Shown in pieces: positions 25,491-33,502 of a stretch of DNA of 64,000 bases. The stretch is from JAVSMW01 sp032027005. Its GTDB lineage: Bacteria; Bacillota; Thermincolia; Thermincolales; UBA2595. Under the pieces are notes generated by a model that was given only the letters and a program-made list of their open reading frames with translations, ran no database searches and was not told the DNA's origin. Location of the stretch: NCBI GenBank assembly GCA_032027005.1, contig JAVSMW010000007.1:1-64000 (forward strand). Reading direction: 5' to 3'. The position numbers and the translations under genes are program-made. Position 1 is the first letter of the stretch; every line of letters begins with the position of its first letter.

Positions 25491-26594
25491 TTGGCTAAAG
25501 AATATACCATAGAGGTTATCGGACATCCAAGTATTTATCAATACAAAGAGAGGAAACTTCAGATATATTTTTCCGCGCCTGATCACGGTGTGAACAGCGA
25601 ATCAGGACTTTTGCTGTTAATACCGGGGTTTGGTGCTAATGCCAACTCCAAAATTTATAAGAAAATGAGGAATACCTTTGCTGACATGTATAACCTGGTA
25701 ACTATCCAGTGCGATTATTTTGGCTGGGAATTTATGCAGACACCCAAACCTAATCAGTTAAATAAACTAAATATTCCCATGAATAAGTTAGACGAGTATT
25801 TCACTGAAGAGGAGATCAGGTATATTCTGGCGGGGGGAAGTCCATTTCAAAAAATGCTTCAGTTAAAGAAGAAAACTGAATTTTACCTTCCATTAAACAT
25901 GAACCTGAATGAAGATTTAACCAATTTTAACGATATGGGCATTATGCAGTCAATAGATAATATTACGGCAGTTCTGGTTGTTATGGAGATTTTAAAAGAT
26001 AACAATTTAATGTTTAATGAAGGGCGAATCCATACGTACGGGCATTCTCACGGGGCTTATTTAGCTTATTTGTGTAATGCTTTTGCGCCGGATTTATTTT
26101 CCATGATAATAGATAATTCGGCCTGGCTTTATCCTATATATATTAATTTTACCCGGGAGTTAGAAGCAACGATTGCGTTTGTAAAGGCAGGATTAATCTT
26201 CAGTTACCTGGCAAAAACCATGCCGCAAGATGAGGAAATCTTGTCACTCCCTAGTTTGTACAAAAAATTCATAAATAAATGTCAAATAATATGTTTCCAT
26301 GGAAATACCGATAAAATTATATCCCACATCGACAAACACAGATTTTGTCATGCTGTTTCTTCCTGTGTCTACAATGAAATTACCCAGGAAGATATCGACG
26401 GCGAAATATTTAAATCCACCAGACACGGCTTAGATGCCGACTTTTTAAGGCTTTTTAATTACGTAATGGAAAAATATAAAAACTGTTTTGGCAAGAAAAA
26501 CGCTTTTGAATATCCTGTTTTCACAATAGAAACAGCAAAAAAATCTTATAATTTTGATTACAGTTCAGGCCGTCCTGTTGTAAAACTGAATTAA
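25491..26594 (+). CDS. DUF2920 family alpha/beta hydrolase
   Basis: A 367-residue protein with an alpha/beta hydrolase core: a LLLLIPGFGANANS oxyanion-type loop, the nucleophile elbow GHSHGAYLAYL, an acid candidate in GNTDKIIS and a late His in STRHGLDADF. DUF2920 proteins occur in flagellin glycosylation loci, for example in Campylobacter, which fits its place next to the sialic-acid-like genes. It is the only large plus-strand gene here. Start is TTG 25491 behind GGAAAGGA; it is followed by its own terminator. Substrate is unknown. Confidence 0.85.
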   Translation: MAKEYTIEVIGHPSIYQYKERKLQIYFSAPDHGVNSESGLLLLIPGFGANANSKIYKKMRNTFADMYNLVTIQCDYFGWEFMQTPKPNQLNKLNIPMNKLDEYFTEEEIRYILAGGSPFQKMLQLKKKTEFYLPLNMNLNEDLTNFNDMGIMQSIDNITAVLVVMEILKDNNLMFNEGRIHTYGHSHGAYLAYLCNAFAPDLFSMIIDNSAWLYPIYINFTRELEATIAFVKAGLIFSYLAKTMPQDEEILSLPSLYKKFINKCQIICFHGNTDKIISHIDKHRFCHAVSSCVYNEITQEDIDGEIFKSTRHGLDADFLRLFNYVMEKYKNCFGKKNAFEYPVFTIETAKKSYNFDYSSGRPVVKLN

Positions 26595-26614
26595 CTTGAA
26601 AACTACAAACATAG

Positions 26615-26641
26615 CCACCCGTGTAAAAGTGGGTGGTTTTG
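26615..26641 (+). terminator. Terminator after DUF2920 gene
   Basis: CCACCC/GGGTGG with a 10-nt loop followed by TTTTGTT. Confidence 0.85.
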
Positions 26642-26647
26642 TTAAAC

Positions 26648-26678
26648 AAAAAACCCAGGATAGATATCCGGGCTTTTT
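26648..26678. terminator. Bidirectional terminator
   Basis: CCC-A-GGATA/TATCC-GGG with T5 on the plus side and T6 on the minus side. It separates the plus-strand DUF2920 gene from the minus-strand glycosylation genes. Confidence 0.75.
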
Positions 26679-26689
26679 ATAATACTGAT

Positions 26690-26851
26690 TTATGCCATAA
26701 GTTCAATTAACCAGCCAATATTTTGCTTCCTCGCTTGCCCGGCTATCTCTTCCACAGCAGCAGGCGGGAAATCCGCAATACGTTCTTTAGTACACCGGGC
26801 TATTAACTGACTTTTGGCTTCCTGGGCACCGGCTAAACTTCGGTAGTAGAG
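26690..26851 (-). pseudogene. Orphan 3' coding fragment, unknown gene
   Basis: Fifty-three codons without an ATG read well on the minus strand (RSLAGAQEAKSQLIARC, then ADFPPAAVEEIAGQARKQN, ending ELMA) and are followed directly by a terminator, as a gene end would be. Upstream is an in-frame TAG. I do not recognise the parent. The remaining gap up to 26977 contains no other signal except an open plus-strand frame I cannot support. Confidence 0.4.
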
Positions 26852-26977
26852 CTACATTAATAGGTGAAGTAGAAGGACCGGAAATTGAATCCAGATATAT
26901 TACTGACATACAACTCTTCCTCTCATCTGAATGCCATCGATTTAGTCGATCGTCAAGTTTCGATGAGTGTAGTTGTA

Positions 26978-27346
26978 CTAGCTCAAAATATAAGGATTAA
27001 AACAATCAGCCAGCTCCTGGCGCCACGACTTGTAAACCGGCAGCAGTTGGTCCCTGATTAGATAAATCATAATGTTAGTTTTCCCGTCCTCGACTGCCTG
27101 GCAGGCTGCTGTCAGCTTATCGGAAACAGCCCACGAGGCTTCACTAATCCCATTTGGCGGCAGTTTATCACAGAAAAGCTCAAAAGCCTTATTTATTGTG
27201 AGAAAGGAATCAACCAAATCAGGAAGCAGGTATAAGGGTGCCTGCTCAGTCTTTTCCCCTTCGGTACCGATAAGGTGTTGAATAGCATCCAGTCCGGTAT
27301 CTGCCAGTTGAAGCATTATTCTCATCTCGTCCAAGTGTTTTTCCAT
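26978..27346 (-). CDS. Small helical protein at the glycosylation island border
   Basis: A 122-residue helical protein of unknown family. It starts next to the end of the PseG-like gene, so it is the last gene of the glycosylation operon. The layout, ending in a motif like IxDQLLPVYKSW, resembles the small protein at the other end of the island (ELMPILYKEN), so the two may be distant relatives. Start ATG 27346 or GTG 27355. Confidence 0.6.
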   Translation of the reverse strand: MEKHLDEMRIMLQLADTGLDAIQHLIGTEGEKTEQAPLYLLPDLVDSFLTINKAFELFCDKLPPNGISEASWAVSDKLTAACQAVEDGKTNIMIYLIRDQLLPVYKSWRQELADCFNPYILS

Positions 27347-27347
27347 T

Positions 27348-28388
27348 TTATACACATCCCCTTAGTTGGATGGGTTCACGGAATGATTTGTGAAGACAAA
27401 ATTCTTCAATCTCATCCAAGATAACTTTACTCCCATTAAGACTGATTAAATCTCTCAAATTTTTTCTGATATCCACTAGTTGACTGCGGTCTTCATAAAC
27501 TTCCAGAACCTTGCCGGTCATTTCTTTTAAAACATCCTGATCGAAATAACCGCCCTTAAAGCAGTAGCCTTCTTTGACAAAGCCATCTATGATATCTTCC
27601 TGCATGTTTTTCTCAATCAGGTTTATTGATGGCAGCCCTGCATAAAGAGCTTCAACTGTAGTTAAACCTCCTGCGAAAATACCGAGCACAGTATTACCGA
27701 TAATGTTCCACATTGAGCGGTTGGTTTTAGCCAAAATTACCTCATGGTGATACTTGTTTTTAATTACACTGATCAGCTGGTTGTAAGAGTGGTGGTAACC
27801 TTCGCCAAGTATGGCCCAGACGGTCATTTTGATATTTAACTTAGAGAGCTCTTTTAATACTTTTAAAGTTTTATTTGAGGCATCAGTTCCACCCATACTT
27901 ATAGAAACTGGAAGTTCATCTAATTTGAGGTTGCTCTCATATATTTCATCCGGTATCTTTCTGCAGTGCTCAGAGAAAATCGCGTACTGCAATCCGTTCC
28001 TTACTACTACCTCATCATAATCAGCTTTTTTCAAAGAGCGGGTATACATAAGATCCATTGATTCCATCTGGTTGAATACTGGAGACAATGAAACCTTAAT
28101 CTGAGGAATATTAAATATTGCCTTAAGGGTTGTATCCTGTAAACGGAGTAAATCAAAACACAATATATCAGGCTTAAAAATACTTACCCGCTGTACTATT
28201 TCCTGCTCACTGCCGACAAAAAATACCGGGTATTCGGCATAGGAAAATACATTTTCGAGTCCCTTGTCAATCATGGCAATAAGTTCAATACGGTGCCTCT
28301 TAGAGGCTTCTTTGGCAAACGTATTTGCCCGGAATAAATGACCCAGTCCGCTGTTTACGGAGCCTTGACAAATTATCTGAATCTTCAT
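27348..28388 (-). CDS. PseG-like UDP-sugar hydrolase / glycosyltransferase-fold protein
   Basis: Resembles PseG, which removes UDP from a diacetamido sugar in pseudaminic acid synthesis. The N-terminal motif SVNSGLGHLFR matches the GxGHxxR catalytic loop, and the second domain has SMGGTDASN and a glycosyltransferase-B-like GIFAGGLTTVEALYAGLPS. About 346 residues. Start ATG 28388 has GGAGGAG 7-8 nt upstream. Six bp behind a NeuB-type synthase gene, in keeping with this step order. Exact sugar (pseudaminic, legionaminic or other) cannot be decided. Confidence 0.8.
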   Translation of the reverse strand: MKIQIICQGSVNSGLGHLFRANTFAKEASKRHRIELIAMIDKGLENVFSYAEYPVFFVGSEQEIVQRVSIFKPDILCFDLLRLQDTTLKAIFNIPQIKVSLSPVFNQMESMDLMYTRSLKKADYDEVVVRNGLQYAIFSEHCRKIPDEIYESNLKLDELPVSISMGGTDASNKTLKVLKELSKLNIKMTVWAILGEGYHHSYNQLISVIKNKYHHEVILAKTNRSMWNIIGNTVLGIFAGGLTTVEALYAGLPSINLIEKNMQEDIIDGFVKEGYCFKGGYFDQDVLKEMTGKVLEVYEDRSQLVDIRKNLRDLISLNGSKVILDEIEEFCLHKSFREPIQLRGCV

Positions 28389-28433
28389 CTTTACATCTCC
28401 TCCGATGTCCGGCGTGCAAACTCGCAAGTTAAT

Positions 28434-29432
28434 CTACATGAACATATCCAGTGAAAAAGGCTCAAACTTTTTGATATTTCTTTTTATGTCCCGGTTTAGG
28501 ATCAAATCAATCTGATTAGGCTCCAGGGGTCCTTCGGGCCGCACAATCAGCACATCACTGAATTCTATTTTTTCCCCACATCCAATGTCTCTGGCCGCAA
28601 ATAGACCCCTTCTGGCTCTTGATTTCACGGTAGTCTCAGCATCGGTGAGCTTGTCTGTCCGTCTTTCACAGGCCTTGTCCGCCATTCTCACATCCTGAAT
28701 ATATACCTTAAAATCTGCAGGCTCCATGGCGTAGGCATGATCAAACCCTTCTGCCTGCCGGTTATAGGTGAAATGCTTTTCCAGCCAGGTTACACCCTTG
28801 CTAACAGCTATCGCAGCGGCCAGGCTGTTCTCGGTATGATCAGACAACCCGATGGGCAGACCAAAGGCTTTTCTGAGCACACCCAAGAAACCAAGATTCA
28901 TGTTTTCCGTGAGACAGGGGTACACTGAAACACAGTGCATCAGGACAATGTCATGGTTTCCTGCCTTATAAATGTCATTTACTGCTCTCTCAATTTCACC
29001 CAACTGGGACATCCCTGTAGACAGAATAATCTTTTTGCCCCGCTCGGCAACCAACTTCAGCAAATAAGAGTTGTTAAGGTCACAGGACGCGATCTTAAAG
29101 TAATCTGCATTAAGCTTGTCCAGCAAATCTGTACTTCTCTTGTCAAAAACGGAGGCGCTAAACCCTATACCTTTTCCGGCACAGTACTTTGCAAGCTCAG
29201 CATAATCTTCATCTCGGAGCATAAGTTTGATTCTCTGGTCAAATACATCGTTGTGTACATACCTGCCATCCTGATAAAAATCAGGAAGATATAACCCTTC
29301 CGGGTAAATTATCTGAAACTTTACAGAATCTGCGCCGCTCTCAGCAGCTATATCTACCAACTGTTTTCCTACATTGACGTCTCCGCCATGATTATTTCCG
29401 GCTTCAGCAATTATGTGTATCTGCCCCATCAT
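28434..29432 (-). CDS. NeuB/PseI-family nonulosonic acid synthase
   Basis: Condenses phosphoenolpyruvate with a hexosamine to form a sialic-acid-like sugar. TIM-barrel domain with IAEAGNNHGGD, SVKFQ, STGMSQLGEIE, HCVSVYP and GLSDHT, then a C-terminal SAF/antifreeze domain (ARRGLFAARDIGCGE). 332 residues, usual length. GAGGAG precedes two adjacent ATG codons. Product is likely a flagellin glycan precursor because the locus sits between fliD and flagellin. Confidence 0.93.
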   Translation of the reverse strand: MMGQIHIIAEAGNNHGGDVNVGKQLVDIAAESGADSVKFQIIYPEGLYLPDFYQDGRYVHNDVFDQRIKLMLRDEDYAELAKYCAGKGIGFSASVFDKRSTDLLDKLNADYFKIASCDLNNSYLLKLVAERGKKIILSTGMSQLGEIERAVNDIYKAGNHDIVLMHCVSVYPCLTENMNLGFLGVLRKAFGLPIGLSDHTENSLAAAIAVSKGVTWLEKHFTYNRQAEGFDHAYAMEPADFKVYIQDVRMADKACERRTDKLTDAETTVKSRARRGLFAARDIGCGEKIEFSDVLIVRPEGPLEPNQIDLILNRDIKRNIKKFEPFSLDMFM

Positions 29433-29459
29433 ACTTCTCCTCTCTGGTAATAGCTCACA

Positions 29460-30545
29460 TCAATTAGATGTCTTATAGTAATCTGTCACTTTATTGGCAA
29501 AAGCTCCAAAATGATCGGCCATAATATCGTAAAGACCGTTCCATGTCATCCGGCAGCTGCTCACTACGCCTGACAGTTCATCAATCCTCTTGTATCTGTC
29601 AATAATATCATTGATAAGATTATCGGAAGTTACCATATTAATATTCCAATCGCCGAACCCAATTGTATTCATCAGGCTTATAGCCCTCTCATCATAACTG
29701 ATTTTTATCACCGGAGTGCCGAAGGACAGGCAGGGCAGGCATGAATGAAGCCTGTAGGTTATATTCAGGCGGCAGGACTGTAATAGTGCCAGGTAGGTGT
29801 ATACATCTCCTGTATATATATATTCCATCCCTTTAAATGAGGCTGCAAAGGGTATATCCCTGTGGTCATGACACAAAAGCTTAATATTATCCATCCCTTC
29901 ACCTTTTAAGAAAGCAATCATATTTAATATATCAGTGTACACATTTGCCTGTTGATTTAGAGGAATATTCATCAGTGAGGGATTCCTGACTGATATAAGG
30001 ACCAGATGTCTGTCACTCTCGTATAGGTTTGGCAGTCTTCCCTGGACCCGGTTTAGAAACAGGGTCGGGCATCCGCCAATTTGGACTTTCTCACACCCGA
30101 TATTTTTAAGATGATTGAAGGTTTCTCTATCCCGGGCCAATGAGAAGGAAGCCGTGTGATCCAATGCCCTGATAATACGGTCGGGCATGGCATCAGTCCT
30201 TTTCACCAACTCGCATCGCCTGTTATATATCCGCCCGCTGGATATGCTGAAAAGAAAAAGAGGGACATCCAGGGTTCCCAGTGCGTCAAGGTTAACTTCC
30301 AGCTCGCCGTTTTCGTAAAGGTTACCGCCTCCGATAATCACTCCGTGTCCAAACTGGTTAATTTCATGGATGGTTTGTGGAGTAAGTCCGGCTTTAGCCT
30401 GGCTTTCATACCTGGAAGTCGCCGGTACAGAGACTAAATTGACAATTTCGCCAAAGGCCTTGTAAATAAAATGCTGCATAGCAATAAAAATCGCGTCATT
30501 TCCAACATTAAACCCCTTCGGCCTTATGCAATACAATGTAATCAA
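29460..30545 (-). CDS. Polysaccharide pyruvyl transferase family protein
   Basis: A 361-residue protein with the family's GNDAIF start, the GGGNLYENG motif and the late ITYRLHSCLPCLSFGTP motif. The family adds ketal pyruvate from phosphoenolpyruvate to sugars, or has related roles. Start is TTG 30545 with GGGAGGTGG 6 nt upstream. In this island it could pyruvylate the flagellin glycan, but it may modify another polymer. Confidence 0.82.
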   Translation of the reverse strand: MITLYCIRPKGFNVGNDAIFIAMQHFIYKAFGEIVNLVSVPATSRYESQAKAGLTPQTIHEINQFGHGVIIGGGNLYENGELEVNLDALGTLDVPLFLFSISSGRIYNRRCELVKRTDAMPDRIIRALDHTASFSLARDRETFNHLKNIGCEKVQIGGCPTLFLNRVQGRLPNLYESDRHLVLISVRNPSLMNIPLNQQANVYTDILNMIAFLKGEGMDNIKLLCHDHRDIPFAASFKGMEYIYTGDVYTYLALLQSCRLNITYRLHSCLPCLSFGTPVIKISYDERAISLMNTIGFGDWNINMVTSDNLINDIIDRYKRIDELSGVVSSCRMTWNGLYDIMADHFGAFANKVTDYYKTSN

Positions 30546-30583
30546 CTAAGCCCACCTCCCAATAATAGAACATACCTCGAATC

Positions 30584-31282
30584 TTACAGCACCTGCAAAG
30601 CATCAACCACTTCCTGAAAATTGGCACTGTGAATATGTACACCCAAAACACCCACCAATTTTTCAAATAAACTAAAATCCTCTTCCGTGTCAACTACTAA
30701 CCGGTAAGATTCCATATTTCCGTATGGACATTTCAGGCTCACTGTTTTAAAACTGCTTAAGTGAGAATAAAGGTATTTAGTTACATGTTCGTGTTCTTCA
30801 GATGTGGTCATTTCTTGATATGCTTTTTCATATGTTGCAGTTTTGACTACCTCCACGGAAACCCCGTAAGGAAAACTGCGCTCAATTATGTTTGAGACAA
30901 AATCCGCATCATCCTCAATGCACCTTGATATAGCTTCTGTTAAAATTCCCGGATCGATAAAGGGTGAATCACCGTTTAACCTGACAAAATAATCTGCCTG
31001 GCGGCTCTTTGCACAGTTTAGCACTCTCAGCGCAACATCCTCCAGGTCTCCCCTGTAAACTGCTATCCCCTGGGAAGCCGCATAATCGCACAAAGGTGTG
31101 TCAACTTCCCTTTGGGTGGTGGCCAGCACAAGCTCGGCCAATCCCTCTACCTGCTTTGCTCTGTTGATCACATATCCCATCAGGGGCAGGCCGTCAACTG
31201 ATTTCAAAGCCTTGCCGTATAAGCGGCTTGAGTCCAATCTGGCAATAACGATACCTATTATTTTATAATCACTCATAGGCAT
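30584..31282 (-). CDS. SpsF/NeuA-like cytidylyltransferase
   Basis: CMP-sugar synthetase-type nucleotidyltransferase (COG1861). It begins IIGIVIARLDSSRLYGKAL, has the divalent-metal motif RLNGDSPFIDP and ends after a substrate domain. About 233 residues. It would activate the nonulosonic acid made by the NeuB-type enzyme with CMP. The Maf gene stops 2 nt upstream of ATG 31282, so the genes are coupled; ATG 31276 is an alternative start. Confidence 0.85.
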   Translation of the reverse strand: MPMSDYKIIGIVIARLDSSRLYGKALKSVDGLPLMGYVINRAKQVEGLAELVLATTQREVDTPLCDYAASQGIAVYRGDLEDVALRVLNCAKSRQADYFVRLNGDSPFIDPGILTEAISRCIEDDADFVSNIIERSFPYGVSVEVVKTATYEKAYQEMTTSEEHEHVTKYLYSHLSSFKTVSLKCPYGNMESYRLVVDTEEDFSLFEKLVGVLGVHIHSANFQEVVDALQVL

Positions 31283-31283
31283 A

Positions 31284-33155
31284 TCACTCTTGGCTGCAGA
31301 CTGCCACCTGCTCATTGACAACAGCCTGTTCATCACTATCAACCTGCTCTAAATAGTTTTCAATAAATCCCTTCATAAAATGAAGATACTCAAATACCTG
31401 GGCAGATACATTGTAAAAATATTTCTCCCCATTCTCCATTTTCTCAAGTTCATTCTGAGAACCCTGAAAATATTTTTGTTTGAGTGACAAGACAGTTGCA
31501 TACAGACCGGGTCTTAGTGCTTCTTTATAAACTGGCAACTCTTCCATCTGCTTTTCTATCCTGTTAATTCTTTCGAACTCAGATTTCAGCTTATCAGCCG
31601 CTTCCCCATTTTGCCTCATTTCAGTAAATCTCTTTAATTCATCAATCCTTGCATCGTTTAGTTCTAAAACTTCATCAATTTCTCTGACAATTTCTTTTAA
31701 GGCTTCGCTTTTGTTTAAGTTATATTGGGCTTCATGTTTGATTTTTTCTATCTCACTGTTAAAATCAATGTTTATATCCTCACCAAGGTCTTCCCTCATC
31801 ACGTCAAGCAGGGTTTTAATCTCCGTCCCGTTAATTCCCAGACCACCCTCGGTGGCATTGATAAACCTTATATTTGGATAGTGTTTCAGATTGCTCTCGT
31901 AATCGTATTTGATCTGCAGATAACCACGCAAGGCATAGACTTTATTGCCAAAGATATCTACCATTTCGACCATTTGTTTTTCCTTGGATTTATCCTGCTC
32001 TTTCTGCTTAATTCCTTTCGCATACAAGCCCTTATCATAGTAGCACATATCCTGACCAAGAAAAATAATAGGATTACATCCAGCTTCACACAAGAAAGAC
32101 ATAGTAGAGTTGGCAACCGAAGCACCACTTAGAACAGGTTTTTCTTCCCGGCCCATCTTCTTCAGAAGATACTTCACAAAGGTATCAGTTATCAGAAGCA
32201 TAAATATCTTGTGACCATCATATTTTTGCACCATGCCCTCCGCCGTTTGACTGGCAAACAGCAAGGGTATCTGGCTGCTGGTCTCATAAAAATGGTCATC
32301 ATAAATACTTTCCGCGTAGTTTGCCTCAATATGGGCCCTGAAGTGAGGTATTATGTTATTGTTATTGACGATTGTTGCAGCAGAACCAACCGCTACTATC
32401 ACAGCCTTTTTCTTGAGTTCTTCGAGCAAGTGAAGATGTTTGTTAAGTGACGGCCCGGCAGAAACAATCACGACAGGTTTACCCTTTAATAATTTATATA
32501 TATCTGAAGAGTAAACACATTCCTGCATTAAATTGGTGAAGGTATGCTTCATCCACTTATACTTGGCGTAATGCAGGGTAGATACGTGAGACCTCCGGCT
32601 CCTAGACTCAATTACGATTTTTTCCTTTATAATTTTATAATATTTATCAAACAAGGAGTGATATGAAACTGTAGATGCTATACCGAAGGACTTCTTGTTG
32701 TTCTCAAACAACAACCCAAACACATATTGGGCTACATCCTCCTCTTTCCTGTTGACAAGGAGGGTAATGTTCCCTAGTTCCCGAAAAACGTCGGCCATAT
32801 AATGCCTGGTTAAAAATCTTTTAAAAACATGCAGGGAGGGTTCTATAATAATAAGGTGCTTCACACTCTTGTAGTTTTCTTTGATATATTTGAGGCAATA
32901 GCCTGTCCCCAGACCAAAAACCACTAACATCTCAGTATTAGGAGCAATATTGTTAAACATCATTTTCATTTCGCCATCTATGTCGTACATACTGTTGGCA
33001 AAACACAAAACGTCATTGCGGCCAATAGTAAAATTGTCAGTTCCTTGCACTTCCTGAATTTTCACGGGATAAGCAGGCTTACCCACTGTCAGCAGTTGAT
33101 ACAGCACAGGAGATTTATTTTTAAAGAAATTCAGATTTTTGGTATAAAGATTCAT
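31284..33155 (-). CDS. Maf-type flagellin glycosyltransferase (DUF115)
   Basis: Motility accessory factor: transfers a nonulosonic acid to flagellin Ser/Thr. The central MAF/DUF115 domain has PVVIVSAGPSLNKHL and PIIFLGQDMCYYD; an N-terminal Maf domain precedes it (MLVVFGLGTGYCLKYI), and a long coiled-coil C-terminus follows (about residues 470-600). 623 residues, typical for Clostridial Mafs. It is the gene next but one to flagellin, so target is likely that protein. Fully intact. Confidence 0.93.
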   Translation of the reverse strand: MNLYTKNLNFFKNKSPVLYQLLTVGKPAYPVKIQEVQGTDNFTIGRNDVLCFANSMYDIDGEMKMMFNNIAPNTEMLVVFGLGTGYCLKYIKENYKSVKHLIIIEPSLHVFKRFLTRHYMADVFRELGNITLLVNRKEEDVAQYVFGLLFENNKKSFGIASTVSYHSLFDKYYKIIKEKIVIESRSRRSHVSTLHYAKYKWMKHTFTNLMQECVYSSDIYKLLKGKPVVIVSAGPSLNKHLHLLEELKKKAVIVAVGSAATIVNNNNIIPHFRAHIEANYAESIYDDHFYETSSQIPLLFASQTAEGMVQKYDGHKIFMLLITDTFVKYLLKKMGREEKPVLSGASVANSTMSFLCEAGCNPIIFLGQDMCYYDKGLYAKGIKQKEQDKSKEKQMVEMVDIFGNKVYALRGYLQIKYDYESNLKHYPNIRFINATEGGLGINGTEIKTLLDVMREDLGEDINIDFNSEIEKIKHEAQYNLNKSEALKEIVREIDEVLELNDARIDELKRFTEMRQNGEAADKLKSEFERINRIEKQMEELPVYKEALRPGLYATVLSLKQKYFQGSQNELEKMENGEKYFYNVSAQVFEYLHFMKGFIENYLEQVDSDEQAVVNEQVAVCSQE

Positions 33156-33156
33156 A

Positions 33157-33402
33157 TTAGTTCTCCTTATAGAGTATAGGCATCAACTCATACTTTAAAA
33201 TATCCGCCGCATTTAAGTAATCTTTACGATTCAGGGCACCCAGAGCATATTCCAGAATACTATTGCACCTTCCAATCTGGTCTTCCGGCAAATTATCCAT
33301 AGTCCTGCCAATATTCAGAACAATCTTGTTAACACACTCCATGTATTGACCAATATCCTGTTTAAAAAGGCATTCTTTCAAGGCATCTATCGCTTCCTTC
33401 AA
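33157..33402 (-). CDS. Small helical protein between flagellin and maf
   Basis: Eighty-one residues, helical, with KEAIDALKECLFKQDI at the start and an alanine-rich end (AADILKYELMPIL). AGGAG sits 9 nt before TTG 33402; the longer frame to 33525 overlaps the flagellin stop and hairpin and is unlikely to be used. One bp before maf, so coupled. Similar small genes accompany maf in Clostridia; role unknown. Confidence 0.6.
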   Translation of the reverse strand: MKEAIDALKECLFKQDIGQYMECVNKIVLNIGRTMDNLPEDQIGRCNSILEYALGALNRKDYLNAADILKYELMPILYKEN

Positions 33403-33452
33403 GTCTATCACTCCTATATCGTGCATGCTGGAAACAAAACCACCTAATATAC

Positions 33453-33488
33453 GGATGGAGGTTCCAGATTCCCTGGAACCTCCATTCC
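33453..33488 (-). terminator. Strong hairpin after flagellin gene
   Basis: GGAGGTTCCAG/CTGGAACCTCC, an 11-bp perfect stem with a 5-nt loop, just past the flagellin stop. No T-run follows on the minus strand, so it may protect the mRNA 3' end or act as a partial terminator that limits read-through into the glycosylation genes. Confidence 0.65.
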
Positions 33489-33502
33489 AAATACGTAAAA
33501 CG

